DNA from: Chitinophagales bacterium
GTDB taxonomy: Bacteria > Bacteroidota > Bacteroidia > Chitinophagales > UBA10324
NCBI GenBank assembly: GCA_019694975.1
Contig: JAIBAY010000003.1
Coordinates: forward strand, 62,001 to 126,000
Direction of reading: 5' to 3'
DNA length: 64,000 nt
Position 1 is the first letter of the stretch, and each line of letters begins with the position of its first letter. The position numbers and the translations under genes are program-made. Shown piece after piece: positions 44,740 to 53,559 of this stretch. The notes under the pieces were generated by a model. The model made no database searches. It was not told the origin of the DNA and saw nothing but the letters and a program-made list of their open reading frames with translations.

Positions 44740-45822
44740 TTACCCTTTCACCTTCACATATTTTCTCCATTTTTCCAGCACCTGCTGCAGGTCTTCCGGT
44801 AGTGCTGAGTCGAAGTAAGTTTCCTTTCTTGTGGAGGGATGAATAAATCCGAGTGATTTTGCATGCAATGCGTGCCGGGGAATTATTTCAAAACAATTCT
44901 CCACAAACTGTTTGTATTTGGTATAGACTGTTCCTTTTACAATCCTGTTTCCTCCATACGTTTCATCATTAAAAACAGGATGTCCTGCATATTTCATGTG
45001 CACCCGAATCTGATGCGTTCGGCCGGTTTCCAGCCTGCATTCAATCAGCGTTACGTAACCCAATCGCTCCAATACTTTATAATGTGTGATCGCTTCTTTT
45101 CCATAATCAGCATCCGGAAACACATCCATCATCTTCCTGTTTTTCAAACTCCGCCCCACATTACCGGTGATAGTACCTTCGTCTTCCTTGAAGTCGCCCC
45201 AAACCAATGCCTGGTAAGTTCGCTTCAGGGAATGGTCTGCAAACTGCCTCGCTAAAAAATTCATGGCAAATTCATTCTTCGCCACGACTAAAATGCCACT
45301 GGTATTTTTATCAATGCGGTGAACTAATCCCGGACGGTCTTTATTTTTCTCTCCGGGTGAAACAGGCAATTGCTGAAAGTGATATATCAAAGCATTCACC
45401 ATGGTGCCGGTATAATTCCCCACACCAGGATGAACAACAAGTCCGGGAGGTTTATTGATTAATACTACATCATTGTCCTCATAGACGATATCCAATGGAA
45501 TATTTTCAGGCAACAGGTCATGCTCCATCTTCGGTTCCGGCAACATAACCGTTATAAGGTCAAGCGGTTTTACTTTGTAATTGGATTTTACGGCAACTCC
45601 GTTTACGAGAATCATTCCTTCTTCGGCGGCATGCTGTATTTTGCTACGGCTGATTGCTTCAATCCTGTTGAAGAGAAATTTATCTATACGCAGCGGTGAT
45701 TGTCCTTTGTCAACGGATACCCTATAATGCTCATAAGCACCATCTTCTTCTTCCGTCTCAATCAGTATTTCTTCCACTGAAGGCGGTTCCAGTTCATCTT
45801 TTATTTCTGCTTGTGGATTCAA
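44740..45822 (-). CDS. RluA/RluD-family 23S rRNA pseudouridine synthase
   Basis: A 360-residue enzyme: acidic N-terminal tail, S4 RNA-binding domain (about 45-110, LRIDKFLFNRIEAISRSKIQ), then the catalytic domain with DVVLINKPPGLVVHPG, the catalytic Asp in GLVHRIDKNTSGILVV, LKRTYQALVWG and ETGRTHQIRVHMKYAGHPVFND. This is the RluD type that modifies helix 69 of 23S rRNA. No ATG is near the start; the frame opens at TTG 45822, and the S4 domain would be lost from the next ATG (residue 70), so TTG or a nearby GTG (45777) must serve. It converges with the TPR membrane protein. Confidence 0.92.
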   Translation of the reverse strand: MNPQAEIKDELEPPSVEEILIETEEEDGAYEHYRVSVDKGQSPLRIDKFLFNRIEAISRSKIQHAAEEGMILVNGVAVKSNYKVKPLDLITVMLPEPKMEHDLLPENIPLDIVYEDNDVVLINKPPGLVVHPGVGNYTGTMVNALIYHFQQLPVSPGEKNKDRPGLVHRIDKNTSGILVVAKNEFAMNFLARQFADHSLKRTYQALVWGDFKEDEGTITGNVGRSLKNRKMMDVFPDADYGKEAITHYKVLERLGYVTLIECRLETGRTHQIRVHMKYAGHPVFNDETYGGNRIVKGTVYTKYKQFVENCFEIIPRHALHAKSLGFIHPSTRKETYFDSALPEDLQQVLEKWRKYVKVKG

Positions 45823-46017
45823 TGGTAAAACGATGTTTGTGCTGAAGTTTTCAGAAAATAGCTATTGTTGCATGAGATCATGAAGAATAAACCGGCAAAC
45901 CAATTGGCTGAGGCGGCTATCGCAAAATACTATTGCATTTCCGGTAATTGGTTTACCTGTCTTCCTATAACAAAGACTAACCCGGTTCCCAATTACTCAG
46001 TATGATCACTTCTGCAA

Positions 46018-47004
46018 CTAAACCAGGTACAGCGTTTCCTTTACTGCTCTTATCACTTTTTCAGGATCCGGCATAAAGGCCTGCACCAATGTAGGCGCAT
46101 AGGCGATGGATGTATCCAGTGTTGTTACTCTTTTAATCGGTGCATCAAGATAATCGAAAGCATGTTTCTGTACCTGGAAAGTAACTTCCGAAGTAACCGA
46201 ACCGTAAGGCCAGGCTTCTTCGAGAATTACCAACCTGTTGGTTTTTTTGACGGAAGAAATGATGGTCGGAATATCTAATGGCCGGATTGTTCTCAGGTCA
46301 ATCACTTCAGCGGAAACACCATCTTTTGCCAATTCATCGGCGGCGGCAAAAGCAACTTTCATCATCTTATTGTAAGAAATGATGGTGACATCCGTTCCCT
46401 CACGTTTCACATCAGCTTTTCCAATCGGAATCAAATATTCTTCTTCCGGCACTTCACCCACGTCACCATACATTACTTCTGATTCAAAAAAACAAACCGG
46501 ATCATTGTCGCGGATTGCGGTTTTTAAAAGACCTTTTGCATCATACGGATTGGAAACAGAAACCACTTTTAATCCCGGAACATTTGCCATCCAGTTTTCG
46601 AAACTTTGCGAATGCTGCGCGCCCAATTGACCGGCTGCGGCAGAAGGTCCACGAAACACAATCGGAATATTAAACTGACCGGCTGACATCGACAGCATTT
46701 TTGCGGCAGAATTCACGATCTGATCGAAGGCCAGCACGGCAAAATTCCAGGTCATAAATTCAATCACCGGACGTGTTCCATTCATAGCCGCCCCTACACC
46801 AATGCCGGCAAAACCAAGCTCAGCAATAGGTGTATCAATCACGCGCTTCGGCCCGAATTCATCGAGCATGCCCTGGCTCACTTTATAGGCGCCATTGTAT
46901 TCAGCCACTTCTTCACCCATCAGGAATACGCGTTCGTCAAGCCGCATTTCTTCCACCATTGCTTCGCGCAATGCCTGGCGGAAAGGAATTTTTCTCATTG
47001 CCAT
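46018..47004 (-). CDS. pdhB: Pyruvate dehydrogenase E1 component, beta subunit
   Basis: The E1 beta subunit, with E1 alpha, binds thiamine diphosphate and decarboxylates pyruvate in the pyruvate dehydrogenase complex. The 328-residue protein starts RKIPFRQALREAMVEEM, has GEEVAEYNGAYKVSQG, TPIAELGFAGIGVGAAMNGTRPVIEFM and FRGPSAAAGQLGAQHSQSFE, and the C-terminal LEEAWPYGSVTSEVTFQV. It is the alpha2beta2 form found in Bacteroidota. E1 alpha, E2 and E3 genes are not nearby, so the complex is encoded at several loci. Starts at 47004 or 46998. A perfect -7 box lies 19 nt upstream. Confidence 0.96.
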   Translation of the reverse strand: MAMRKIPFRQALREAMVEEMRLDERVFLMGEEVAEYNGAYKVSQGMLDEFGPKRVIDTPIAELGFAGIGVGAAMNGTRPVIEFMTWNFAVLAFDQIVNSAAKMLSMSAGQFNIPIVFRGPSAAAGQLGAQHSQSFENWMANVPGLKVVSVSNPYDAKGLLKTAIRDNDPVCFFESEVMYGDVGEVPEEEYLIPIGKADVKREGTDVTIISYNKMMKVAFAAADELAKDGVSAEVIDLRTIRPLDIPTIISSVKKTNRLVILEEAWPYGSVTSEVTFQVQKHAFDYLDAPIKRVTTLDTSIAYAPTLVQAFMPDPEKVIRAVKETLYLV

Positions 47005-47023
47005 AAAACTAAAATTTGCGCGG

Positions 47024-47031
47024 CAAATATA
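47024..47031 (-). promoter_or_regulatory. -7 element for pdhB
   Basis: Minus strand TATATTTG, a perfect match to TAnnTTTG, 19 nt before the pdhB ATG at 47004. No clear -33 box. Confidence 0.42.
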
Positions 47032-47285
47032 AGGAAGTAATGGTGGTTTGTTGAGTTACGGTGACTTTTGATCCATGAAGTGAATTAGAGTGGAATCGGC
47101 AGTAATATATCCTTAAGCAAATGATGGCCGGGTTAGCAACCCTATCTGTTCAGTATGGTAAAAGATTTCGTATTCAGAGGATTAAAAATCTTCTTCTCAT
47201 GCAGTCCGGATTTGAAATAAATCCGGACAAACCGGGGATAACGAGAAAATGAAAATTTGAATTAAACCGGAAGAATAAATGCGCA

Positions 47286-47329
47286 CTCGTTCGCCTGCCT
47301 CATTTGCCTGCATGCAAACGAACGCGAGC
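47286..47329. repeat. Imperfect inverted repeat in the pdhB-porE gap
   Basis: CTCGTTCG near the left end pairs with CGAACGCGAG at the right (two extra bases), and an inner TTTGC pairs with GCAAA around a CTGCAT loop. It could fold as a bulged hairpin. No T-run follows, so it is not a simple terminator. Confidence 0.35.
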
Positions 47330-47360
47330 TGGAGTCTTCACACACGTTGTTTAACCTTTT

Positions 47361-47391
47361 TTCGTTTACTGCCTGTTTTCCAATAAATTTG
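47361..47391 (+). promoter_or_regulatory. Promoter of the PorE-like lipoprotein gene
   Basis: TTCG (47361-47364, one mismatch to TTTG), 19 nt, then TAAATTTG (47384-47391), a perfect -7 box. The ATG at 47408 lies 16 nt further on. Confidence 0.5.
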
Positions 47392-47407
47392 CTTCAATCA
47401 TGACAAG

Positions 47408-49453
47408 ATGAAAAAGATCAAACGATTTCTGTTTCCGTTGTTCACCCTGCTGTTTCTTTTTTCTTCCTGCCTCATCACCAAGCAAGTAAAAACAGGTGAT
47501 ACACTTTTTGCAGAAAAGCAATATACACTTGCGGCTGAATTGCTTCAAAGCGAATTCAATAAAGAAAGTGAGCCTTCCCTCAAAGCGAAGAAGGCATTTA
47601 TGATTGCAGAATGTTACCGGTTAAACAGCGAAACCGAAGCTGCCGAAAAATGGTATAAGACCGCTTTTACATTGAATGATGATCCGCGATCGCAATATCT
47701 GTATGGCCAGATGCAGAAAAGCAATGAGCAGTATGCAGAGGCATCCGCTACCTTCACGGAGTATTTAAAAGAATCACCGTTCGATGACCAGGCACGCAGT
47801 GAAGTGGAAGCGTGTAACCTCGCACAGCAATGGAAAACTGCTGCTTCCGGAACCACGATTACGAATGTGGAAGCATTGAATTCTCCGGCTTATGACTATG
47901 CACCGGTTTTTTTCGGAAAAAGCGGATTGGTATTTACCTCCGACCGTTCAGATGCCGCGGGTAATAATATTTATGGATGGACGGGTGAAAAATTCAGCGA
48001 TCTGTTCCTGAGTTTGAAAGATGATAAAGGAAGTTTTGGTGTACCGGCTCCCTTCAGTGATGTGTTGAATTCGGCATTCAATGAAGGTGCTGCCTGCTTC
48101 AGCAAAGATTTTTCAGAATGCTATTTCACCAGATGCGGCAGCAATCAAACCGATAATGACTACTGCAAAATATACTACTGTTACAAAACGGATGATTCGT
48201 GGAGTGAGCCGCAGGCGGTTCCCATTTTCAACGACAGCACCAATGTATCGCAACCCTTTTTATCTGCTGATGGAAAGGAATTGTATGTATCGGCAGATGT
48301 TGACGGAGGTTATGGCGGAAAAGATATTTACGTGCTAACCAAAACAGCGGAAGGCTGGGGCAGTCCGCTTAACCTCGGTCCGAATGTAAATACAACAGAA
48401 GAGGAAACCTTTCCTTACCTGGCCGACGATGGCAGATTATATTTTGCTTCAAACGGCCAAATGGGCATGGGCGGACTGGATATTTTTGTTGCCTCACGCA
48501 TAAAGAATCAATGGGGAAACGTTCTGAATCTGAGATCACCCATCAATTCAGGCGCGGATGACCTGGCGATTATTTTTGAAAAGGTAAATCCAAAGGATCA
48601 GTATAAAATCAAGTCACAGGGGTTTTTCGTTTCAAACAGACCGGGTGGAAAAGGGCATGATGATATCTATCATTTCACGGAAGAGAAAGTGAAAGTGCAC
48701 CTGGTTGCCGGAGATGTAGTTGAAAAAATATTTGAAAAAGAAAACAACCCCAACAGTCGCGTAACCGGATATTTACCACTGGCAGCAATTGATGTTACCA
48801 TTAATTTACTCGACGAAAAAGGCAATGTTGTTCCAAAATCACAACAGGTAATTAAAGCAGATAAAAACGGGGCTTTCCGTTTTAAAGCAGAACCTGAAAA
48901 ATCTTATCGTATCAGCGCTTCCAAACCTGATTACTTCAGCAAGTCGGAAGTAGCAAGCACCGTTGGTTTCACGATGATTGACAAAGATACGGTGACTGCC
49001 ACCGTGCGGATTATTCTTGATAAAATCTACAAAAACGTGCAGGTGAACCTTAGTAATATCTATTACGACTATAACAAGGCAAACATCCGTGAAGACGCCG
49101 CTAAAGTGCTCGATACACTGATTGTGCTGCTCAATGAAAATCCAGGCGTGCAGGTAGAGTTTGGTTCTCATACTGATTCGCGCGGCAAGGATGATTATAA
49201 CCTGCGATTGTCGCAGGCACGTGCACAGTCGGTGGTGGATTACCTCGTTTCAAAAGGCATCGATCCGAAGCGGCTGACGGCGAAGGGTTATGGTGAAACA
49301 CAACCGGTGAATGCATGCGTGAACGGTGTAAAATGCACGGAAGAGCAATTCCAGGAAAACCGGCGCACGACTTTCAAGGTATTGTCGGATAGTTTCATGA
49401 TTGAATCTACACGGCCGGAAGAGATTATTGTGGATCCGAAGAAAAGCCCTTAG
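47408..49453 (+). CDS. PorE-like OmpA-family lipoprotein (T9SS accessory candidate)
   Basis: A 681-residue lipoprotein (signal ending LFSSC, lipid Cys21) with the domain order of Porphyromonas PorE. It has TPR-like repeats (about 35-140), a PD40-type propeller (about 155-430, blades such as DGKELYVSADVDGGYGGKDI), a carboxypeptidase-regulatory-like domain (about 450-540) and an OmpA domain (about 550-670). The OmpA domain carries FGSHTDSRGKDDYNLRLSQARAQ, the Asp/Arg pair for peptidoglycan. PorE links the type IX translocon to the cell wall. Its size and lipobox match PorE better than the paralog at 29723. The window holds at least one T9SS cargo (15921), so a working T9SS is expected. It starts from its own promoter. 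Confidence 0.86.
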   Translation: MKKIKRFLFPLFTLLFLFSSCLITKQVKTGDTLFAEKQYTLAAELLQSEFNKESEPSLKAKKAFMIAECYRLNSETEAAEKWYKTAFTLNDDPRSQYLYGQMQKSNEQYAEASATFTEYLKESPFDDQARSEVEACNLAQQWKTAASGTTITNVEALNSPAYDYAPVFFGKSGLVFTSDRSDAAGNNIYGWTGEKFSDLFLSLKDDKGSFGVPAPFSDVLNSAFNEGAACFSKDFSECYFTRCGSNQTDNDYCKIYYCYKTDDSWSEPQAVPIFNDSTNVSQPFLSADGKELYVSADVDGGYGGKDIYVLTKTAEGWGSPLNLGPNVNTTEEETFPYLADDGRLYFASNGQMGMGGLDIFVASRIKNQWGNVLNLRSPINSGADDLAIIFEKVNPKDQYKIKSQGFFVSNRPGGKGHDDIYHFTEEKVKVHLVAGDVVEKIFEKENNPNSRVTGYLPLAAIDVTINLLDEKGNVVPKSQQVIKADKNGAFRFKAEPEKSYRISASKPDYFSKSEVASTVGFTMIDKDTVTATVRIILDKIYKNVQVNLSNIYYDYNKANIREDAAKVLDTLIVLLNENPGVQVEFGSHTDSRGKDDYNLRLSQARAQSVVDYLVSKGIDPKRLTAKGYGETQPVNACVNGVKCTEEQFQENRRTTFKVLSDSFMIESTRPEEIIVDPKKSP

Positions 49454-49584
49454 ACGTGAGTCGTTAATTAGTCATTGGTCACTTTAGTTGGTTGGTGTTG
49501 AAAAGCTGAAACCTTCACGGGATAAGTTTCTTTTTTGCCGGTGTACCTTGCTGCTGTTTCATTCCAGAAAGTTTTTTAAAGATT

Positions 49585-49920
49585 ATGAAAAAGTCATTCA
49601 ATAAATTTTTCGCTACGATTCGCAAAGGGAGGATTCCCGCAATACTGACCAACAAATATCTTATTGTGTCAATTGCCTTTTTCTCGTGGATGTTATTCTT
49701 TGACAATAATGATATTATATCGCAGATACAGTTGCGGCTGAAACTGGCAGACTACCGGAATAAGAAAGAATATTATGAACAGAAGATTGCAGAGGTAAAG
49801 CAAAAAAAGCAGGAGTTGCTTACCAATCAGCAGTCGCTGGAAAAGTTTGCACGCGAACAGTATATGATGAAGAAAGACGATGAAGATTTATTTGTGATTG
49901 TGCCGGAGAAGGAAAAATAA
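49585..49920 (+). CDS. FtsB/DivIC-type septum formation initiator
   Basis: A 111-residue bitopic membrane protein: Lys/Arg-rich N-terminus, one membrane span (about 24-40, YLIVSIAFFSWMLFF), then a periplasmic coiled coil (about 45-85, KEYYEQKIAEVKQKKQELL) and LEKFAREQYMMKKDDEDLFVI, the conserved 'ERxxMKxxGE' type block of FtsB/DivIC. Works with FtsL and FtsQ at the division site. The ATG follows a 131-nt gap after the PorE-like gene with no strong promoter box; an AT-rich stretch precedes it. It is too short to say whether it is FtsB or FtsL, but the C-terminal block favours FtsB/DivIC. Confidence 0.87.
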   Translation: MKKSFNKFFATIRKGRIPAILTNKYLIVSIAFFSWMLFFDNNDIISQIQLRLKLADYRNKKEYYEQKIAEVKQKKQELLTNQQSLEKFAREQYMMKKDDEDLFVIVPEKEK

Positions 49921-50011
49921 AATCTTATCCTTTGCGACTTCGCTCATTTATTGGTTGTTTTATTCGAAAATCCTCCGTGCGCTTTTATCCATTCCCGAAT
50001 AAAGGTCATGA

Positions 50012-52138
50012 TTAATATCCTCCGTTAAACTTCCTTATTCCCCATTCCAGGGCAAGCAGGAACAGGATCGGAATGATCAGCCAGCGAAGGTTGATCAGGG
50101 GTTCGGTGCGGGTGGAACTGTATAAGACCGGCTTAATTTCCTGCTTTGCCGTTATCTCTTTGAGCAATTGATCCAGTTGCGAAGGATAAAATAATTTTCC
50201 TCCCGTCTTTTGACTTAAGGCATAGAGTAACTGATGGTTTGCTCTTGTTGTTTCCAGCTCCAGCTGCGTTGGGGAAACAGTAAACACACCGGACGTATAA
50301 AAGTCTTTGTTGTTGTAATTCACCTTTGCGCTATAGGAATAATTACCTGCCGGGAAATAGCCGGCATTCAGGGAATAGGCGTTGGCATGCTTGCTGAATA
50401 CAAATGGAAATTCTTTGGCCTGATCATCTTTTATGACCAGTGAGACATCTGGCGTATTGATAAGTTCATTCGATTCATTCAGCAGCTCCGCGCTGAAGAT
50501 CACCGATTCATTTTCAGAAAAAATATGATTGCTGCCCGATTGCTGCTCTTTCTCCAGCCGCACCCTGAACTGCCGTTCATCGGCTTTGACTGATAAATAC
50601 TGTACCACGGAGGAAATCAGTGCATTGAATGCATCGTGGTTTCCGTTCAGTTCAAAATCATTCATGCGCCACCGCCATAATCCTTCTCCGGCAATAATGC
50701 CGGCCCGGCCATCAAGATCCTGCCTGAAAAGAATCAATGGAAACTTCGTCACTACGGAACCAATCTTCTGCAGCATGAGCGTGGAAGCTCCGGGCGAACT
50801 GCGGTAATCGCCAAAAGGCGAAAAGAGCGGCGGCCATGCCATTATCTTCCGCTTCAGTTCATCGGGCACATTGAAGAGGCTGAACTCCTGTGAGAATACA
50901 GGGAAAGCATCGTTGGTTGCGTTATTGGCACCCGTGAGGTTAACAAGAGTTTGCGCGCTATTCAGCAATGCGGCATTGGATTGTGCGCCGAGAATATACA
51001 GCACCGATTTCTTCTTCTCTTTCAAGCCCTGTATCACCGGCTGAATAGTATTGGCGGCTGAAGGCAATTGGTGCAGCATCACCAGGTTGTAATCTTCCAT
51101 CTTTCCGGGTACTGTGCCTCCGAAAGCTACGGTGACTTCATAGTTCTTATTCGCTTCAACAGCTTGTTTAATAGCGGCAATATCAGGATGCGGAGCATTT
51201 GCCAGCAGGAGTATCTTTTCTTTCTTTTCCACCACTTCAATAAACACATCTTTAACATTGTTACTCACCGATGCTTCTCCTGTTACATTGGCAATGACCA
51301 TACGATAATGTATAATGCCGGGTGTTTCGGCTTTCAGCATAAACTCAGCACTTCCGCTGTAGTCATTTCCTTCTATGGCTATTGGTTTTTCATCCAGCTT
51401 TTTCTCCGTGTTGCCGTCAACCATGCTTACGGCAACGGCTGTTTTTTCATTGGCGCAAAAGAGGGCGCGCCATTCCACTTTCAGGGGAAAATAATCGCCG
51501 TAGAAAACAGTGCGGTTGTGAATGACACTCAGGATCTGTACATCACGTTTGACAGTGGTGTCGCCCAGCCCGATGGTATAAACCGGCATACTCAGCTCTT
51601 CACGCAGGTAAACGGGATTGCTTCCTTCATTGTAAATGCCGTCGGTTGCAAGAATGACAGCGCCTACGTTCTGCCCGGCATACAGGTTAGCCAGTTCGTC
51701 AAGCGCGGCAGAGATGTTGGTGGTTTTATCGCTAAAGGAGTAATCAGGATTTTCCCGCAGGGAACTTCCGAAGGCATAAGATTTTACCTCATATTGCTTC
51801 GACAATTCATCCAAAAACCGGGACATGCTCTTTACATAATTGACAGAATCAGGGCCATGCAGATTAATTATCGCTGAAGTGGAATTATCCTGGGCAAAGA
51901 GCAGTATGGGCTTTTCGACACGCGTCGAAATGGTTCTGATGAGTGGCGACAGAAGCAGGAAAGCAATGAAACTGATCGTGACCGCCCGTATGATTGCCAG
52001 CAGCCAAAGCCATTTTTTAAAGGATTGGCCAAGGTCTCTGAACTGCCAGTCGCGGTAATAAAGCAGGAATGCTGCCGCTATACCGAATGCCAGGCATAAG
52101 AGGATGTAAGCAGGAGGATAAGAAAGGCTGATATGCAC
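50012..52138 (-). CDS. VWA-like domain membrane protein
   Basis: A 708-residue inner-membrane protein: two membrane spans at the N-terminus (about 10-27 and 42-65), then a von Willebrand A-like fold (PILLFAQDNSTSAI, GAVILATDGIYNEGSNP, with Asp-x-Ser-type metal site remnants DNSTS). Next come Ig-like segments, a class I glutamine-amidotransferase-like segment around 310-400 (ILLLANAPHPDIAAIKQAVE), and a last span near 685-702 with a short tail. It is related to the large Bacteroidota 'VWA/GATase-like' membrane proteins near BatA-type genes. Function unknown. The start is GTG. It precedes fabG on the same strand, with a 170-nt gap. Confidence 0.72.
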   Translation of the reverse strand: MHISLSYPPAYILLCLAFGIAAAFLLYYRDWQFRDLGQSFKKWLWLLAIIRAVTISFIAFLLLSPLIRTISTRVEKPILLFAQDNSTSAIINLHGPDSVNYVKSMSRFLDELSKQYEVKSYAFGSSLRENPDYSFSDKTTNISAALDELANLYAGQNVGAVILATDGIYNEGSNPVYLREELSMPVYTIGLGDTTVKRDVQILSVIHNRTVFYGDYFPLKVEWRALFCANEKTAVAVSMVDGNTEKKLDEKPIAIEGNDYSGSAEFMLKAETPGIIHYRMVIANVTGEASVSNNVKDVFIEVVEKKEKILLLANAPHPDIAAIKQAVEANKNYEVTVAFGGTVPGKMEDYNLVMLHQLPSAANTIQPVIQGLKEKKKSVLYILGAQSNAALLNSAQTLVNLTGANNATNDAFPVFSQEFSLFNVPDELKRKIMAWPPLFSPFGDYRSSPGASTLMLQKIGSVVTKFPLILFRQDLDGRAGIIAGEGLWRWRMNDFELNGNHDAFNALISSVVQYLSVKADERQFRVRLEKEQQSGSNHIFSENESVIFSAELLNESNELINTPDVSLVIKDDQAKEFPFVFSKHANAYSLNAGYFPAGNYSYSAKVNYNNKDFYTSGVFTVSPTQLELETTRANHQLLYALSQKTGGKLFYPSQLDQLLKEITAKQEIKPVLYSSTRTEPLINLRWLIIPILFLLALEWGIRKFNGGY

Positions 52139-52172
52139 AGAATGCGCTAAGAAGGCTAAACAGTGAAAGATG

Positions 52173-52195
52173 CACTATCCGTCAACAGGATAGTG
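52173..52195. repeat. Perfect inverted repeat between the VWA-like gene and fabG
   Basis: CACTATCC (52173-52180), a 7-nt loop, GGATAGTG (52188-52195). This 8-bp perfect stem lies 35 nt upstream of the VWA-like GTG and has no T-run, so it may be an operator or a leader structure rather than a terminator. Confidence 0.4.
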
Positions 52196-52308
52196 GTATG
52201 GTGTCACAGAAAAAACTCCATTCGAATTTACGGAATGCAGCTTCCGCTGTACAAAAAACGGCTATTCGCCGATTACCGGCAAAAAACAATTCTGCGGATT
52301 TCAGCATA

Positions 52309-53055
52309 TCAGGTGTTAAGCCCGCCGCAAACAGAAATCACCTGTCCGTTCACATAACCTGATAAGTCGGAGGCCAGGAAAAGCACCACATTAGCCACCT
52401 CTTCAGCAGATCCATAGCGCGACAATGGAATGTTTTTCCTGAACTGTTCCTTCATCTCATCGCTGATGCCGTGCGTCATATCCGTTTCGATGAAACCGGG
52501 TGCAATAGCATTACAACGGATGTTGCGGGATCCTAATTCCTTCGCCAGTGATTTCGTGAAACCGATGACACCTGCTTTAGAGGCGGAATAGTTGGTCTGG
52601 CCGGCATTGCCGGTCATGCCTACAATGGAACTCAGGTTAATGATAGATCCGCTCCGTTGCTTCATCATGGGCTTGCAGACATTTTTTGAGATGTTGAATA
52701 CCGATTTCAGATTCGTGGTGATTACAGCATCCCATTGTTGTTCCGTCATGCGGAGAATCAGGTTGTCATGCGTGATGCCGGCATTGTTCACCACTACATC
52801 AATCGTCTGAAATTCCATCAGGATATTACCTACGAGTTTTTCTGCTTCCGCAAACGATGCGGCATCTGATTTATATGCAATTGCCTTAACGCCCATGGCA
52901 TGCAAAGCATTTTCCAGCGTCATCGCTTTTTCTGCCGATGACAGGTAAGTGAAAGCGATGTTAGCGCCATGTTCGGCGAGCTTCTTTGCAATGGCTTCAC
53001 CAATTCCGCGTGAAGCACCTGTTACGAGAGCTGTTTTTCCTTCTAAAAGTTTCAT
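52309..53055 (-). CDS. fabG: 3-oxoacyl-[acyl-carrier-protein] reductase FabG
   Basis: FabG reduces beta-ketoacyl-ACP with NADPH in fatty-acid elongation. The 248-residue SDR has the cofactor motif TGASRGIG (12-19), NNAGIT, and the Ser...Tyr-x-x-x-Lys triad in LSSIVGMTGNAGQTNYSASKAG. The C-terminal GFIETDMTHGISDEM and DLSGYVNGQVISVCGG are typical of FabG. It is not beside acpP/fabF here, so other SDR roles are possible, but the sequence fits FabG well. Seven copies of a 7-base repeat lie directly against its start codon. Confidence 0.92.
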   Translation of the reverse strand: MKLLEGKTALVTGASRGIGEAIAKKLAEHGANIAFTYLSSAEKAMTLENALHAMGVKAIAYKSDAASFAEAEKLVGNILMEFQTIDVVVNNAGITHDNLILRMTEQQWDAVITTNLKSVFNISKNVCKPMMKQRSGSIINLSSIVGMTGNAGQTNYSASKAGVIGFTKSLAKELGSRNIRCNAIAPGFIETDMTHGISDEMKEQFRKNIPLSRYGSAEEVANVVLFLASDLSGYVNGQVISVCGGLNT

Positions 53056-53103
53056 GGTGAATGGTGAATGGTCAATGGTGAATGGTCAATGGTGAATGGT
53101 CAT
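53055..53103 (-). repeat. Heptanucleotide tandem repeat abutting the fabG start codon
   Basis: Plus strand: seven units of TGGTGAA / TGGTCAA (order G, G, C, G, C, G, then TGGTCAT), i.e. TTCACCA/TTGACCA on the coding strand. The last unit contains the ATG of fabG. Change of copy number would alter the leader length in 7-base steps without changing the protein. Confidence 0.7.
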
Positions 53104-53124
53104 GAATGAACAGTTCCTGTTATG

Positions 53125-53484
53125 CTAGACTGTTGAACTAATTAATTTTGATAACATTTTAAAACAACCGGAAGTCAACTCCGGAAGCGCTCCACAATTT
53201 TCGATTTTGAAATGACCAAGGTCAAATGCAACATCCAATGATGCGTCAATTTCAATCACAGATCCTCTTGAAACCTCAAAATACCTTTTTCTCTCCATGG
53301 GCGATTTTCTGGAAGCGCCCTCAGCGATATTCAAATGTACAGACAAAGCAGCTCTGCGAATCTGACTTGTTAAATTATACTTCTCATCTATTGGGAAATG
53401 CTTCGTAAAATGATAACACTCCAGCATGAACCTTCGTGAAGCATTATATACTTCCAACTTTTGATGATTTAGTTGTAAAAACAT
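53125..53484 (-). CDS. Four-helix bundle protein (S23/IVP-like family)
   Basis: A 119-residue helical protein: VYNASRRFMLECYHFTKHFPIDEKYNLTSQIRRAALSVHLNIAEG and RYFEVSRGSVIEIDASLDVAFDLG are the conserved helices of the family first seen encoded in the intervening sequence of some 23S rRNA genes. Members are common as single genes in Bacteroidota and have no firm function. Start at ATG 53484; a TTG at 53508 would add eight residues. It lies between fabG and sucD with no apparent connection to either. Confidence 0.85.
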   Translation of the reverse strand: MFLQLNHQKLEVYNASRRFMLECYHFTKHFPIDEKYNLTSQIRRAALSVHLNIAEGASRKSPMERKRYFEVSRGSVIEIDASLDVAFDLGHFKIENCGALPELTSGCFKMLSKLISSTV

Positions 53485-53559
53485 GCGAATACGTTTTTTA
53501 TGGTTCAATAAAATAAATTATACTTTATTTAAGTGCATGAATCCAACTAAACCAACCAT

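Larger units (their letters stand above)
47005..47407. other. Intergenic region between pdhB and the PorE-like lipoprotein gene
   Basis: About 400 nt with no gene: no reading frame with a start and coding-like content was seen on either strand. It holds the pdhB -7 box at its left end, the promoter of the PorE-like gene at its right end (47361-47391), and an imperfect inverted repeat (47286-47329). Confidence 0.6.

Noticed and set aside
51068-51877. 269-codon plus-strand frame
   Set aside because: It is fully antisense to the VWA-like membrane protein, whose domains and composition are clearly protein-like; the plus frame has no recognisable features.
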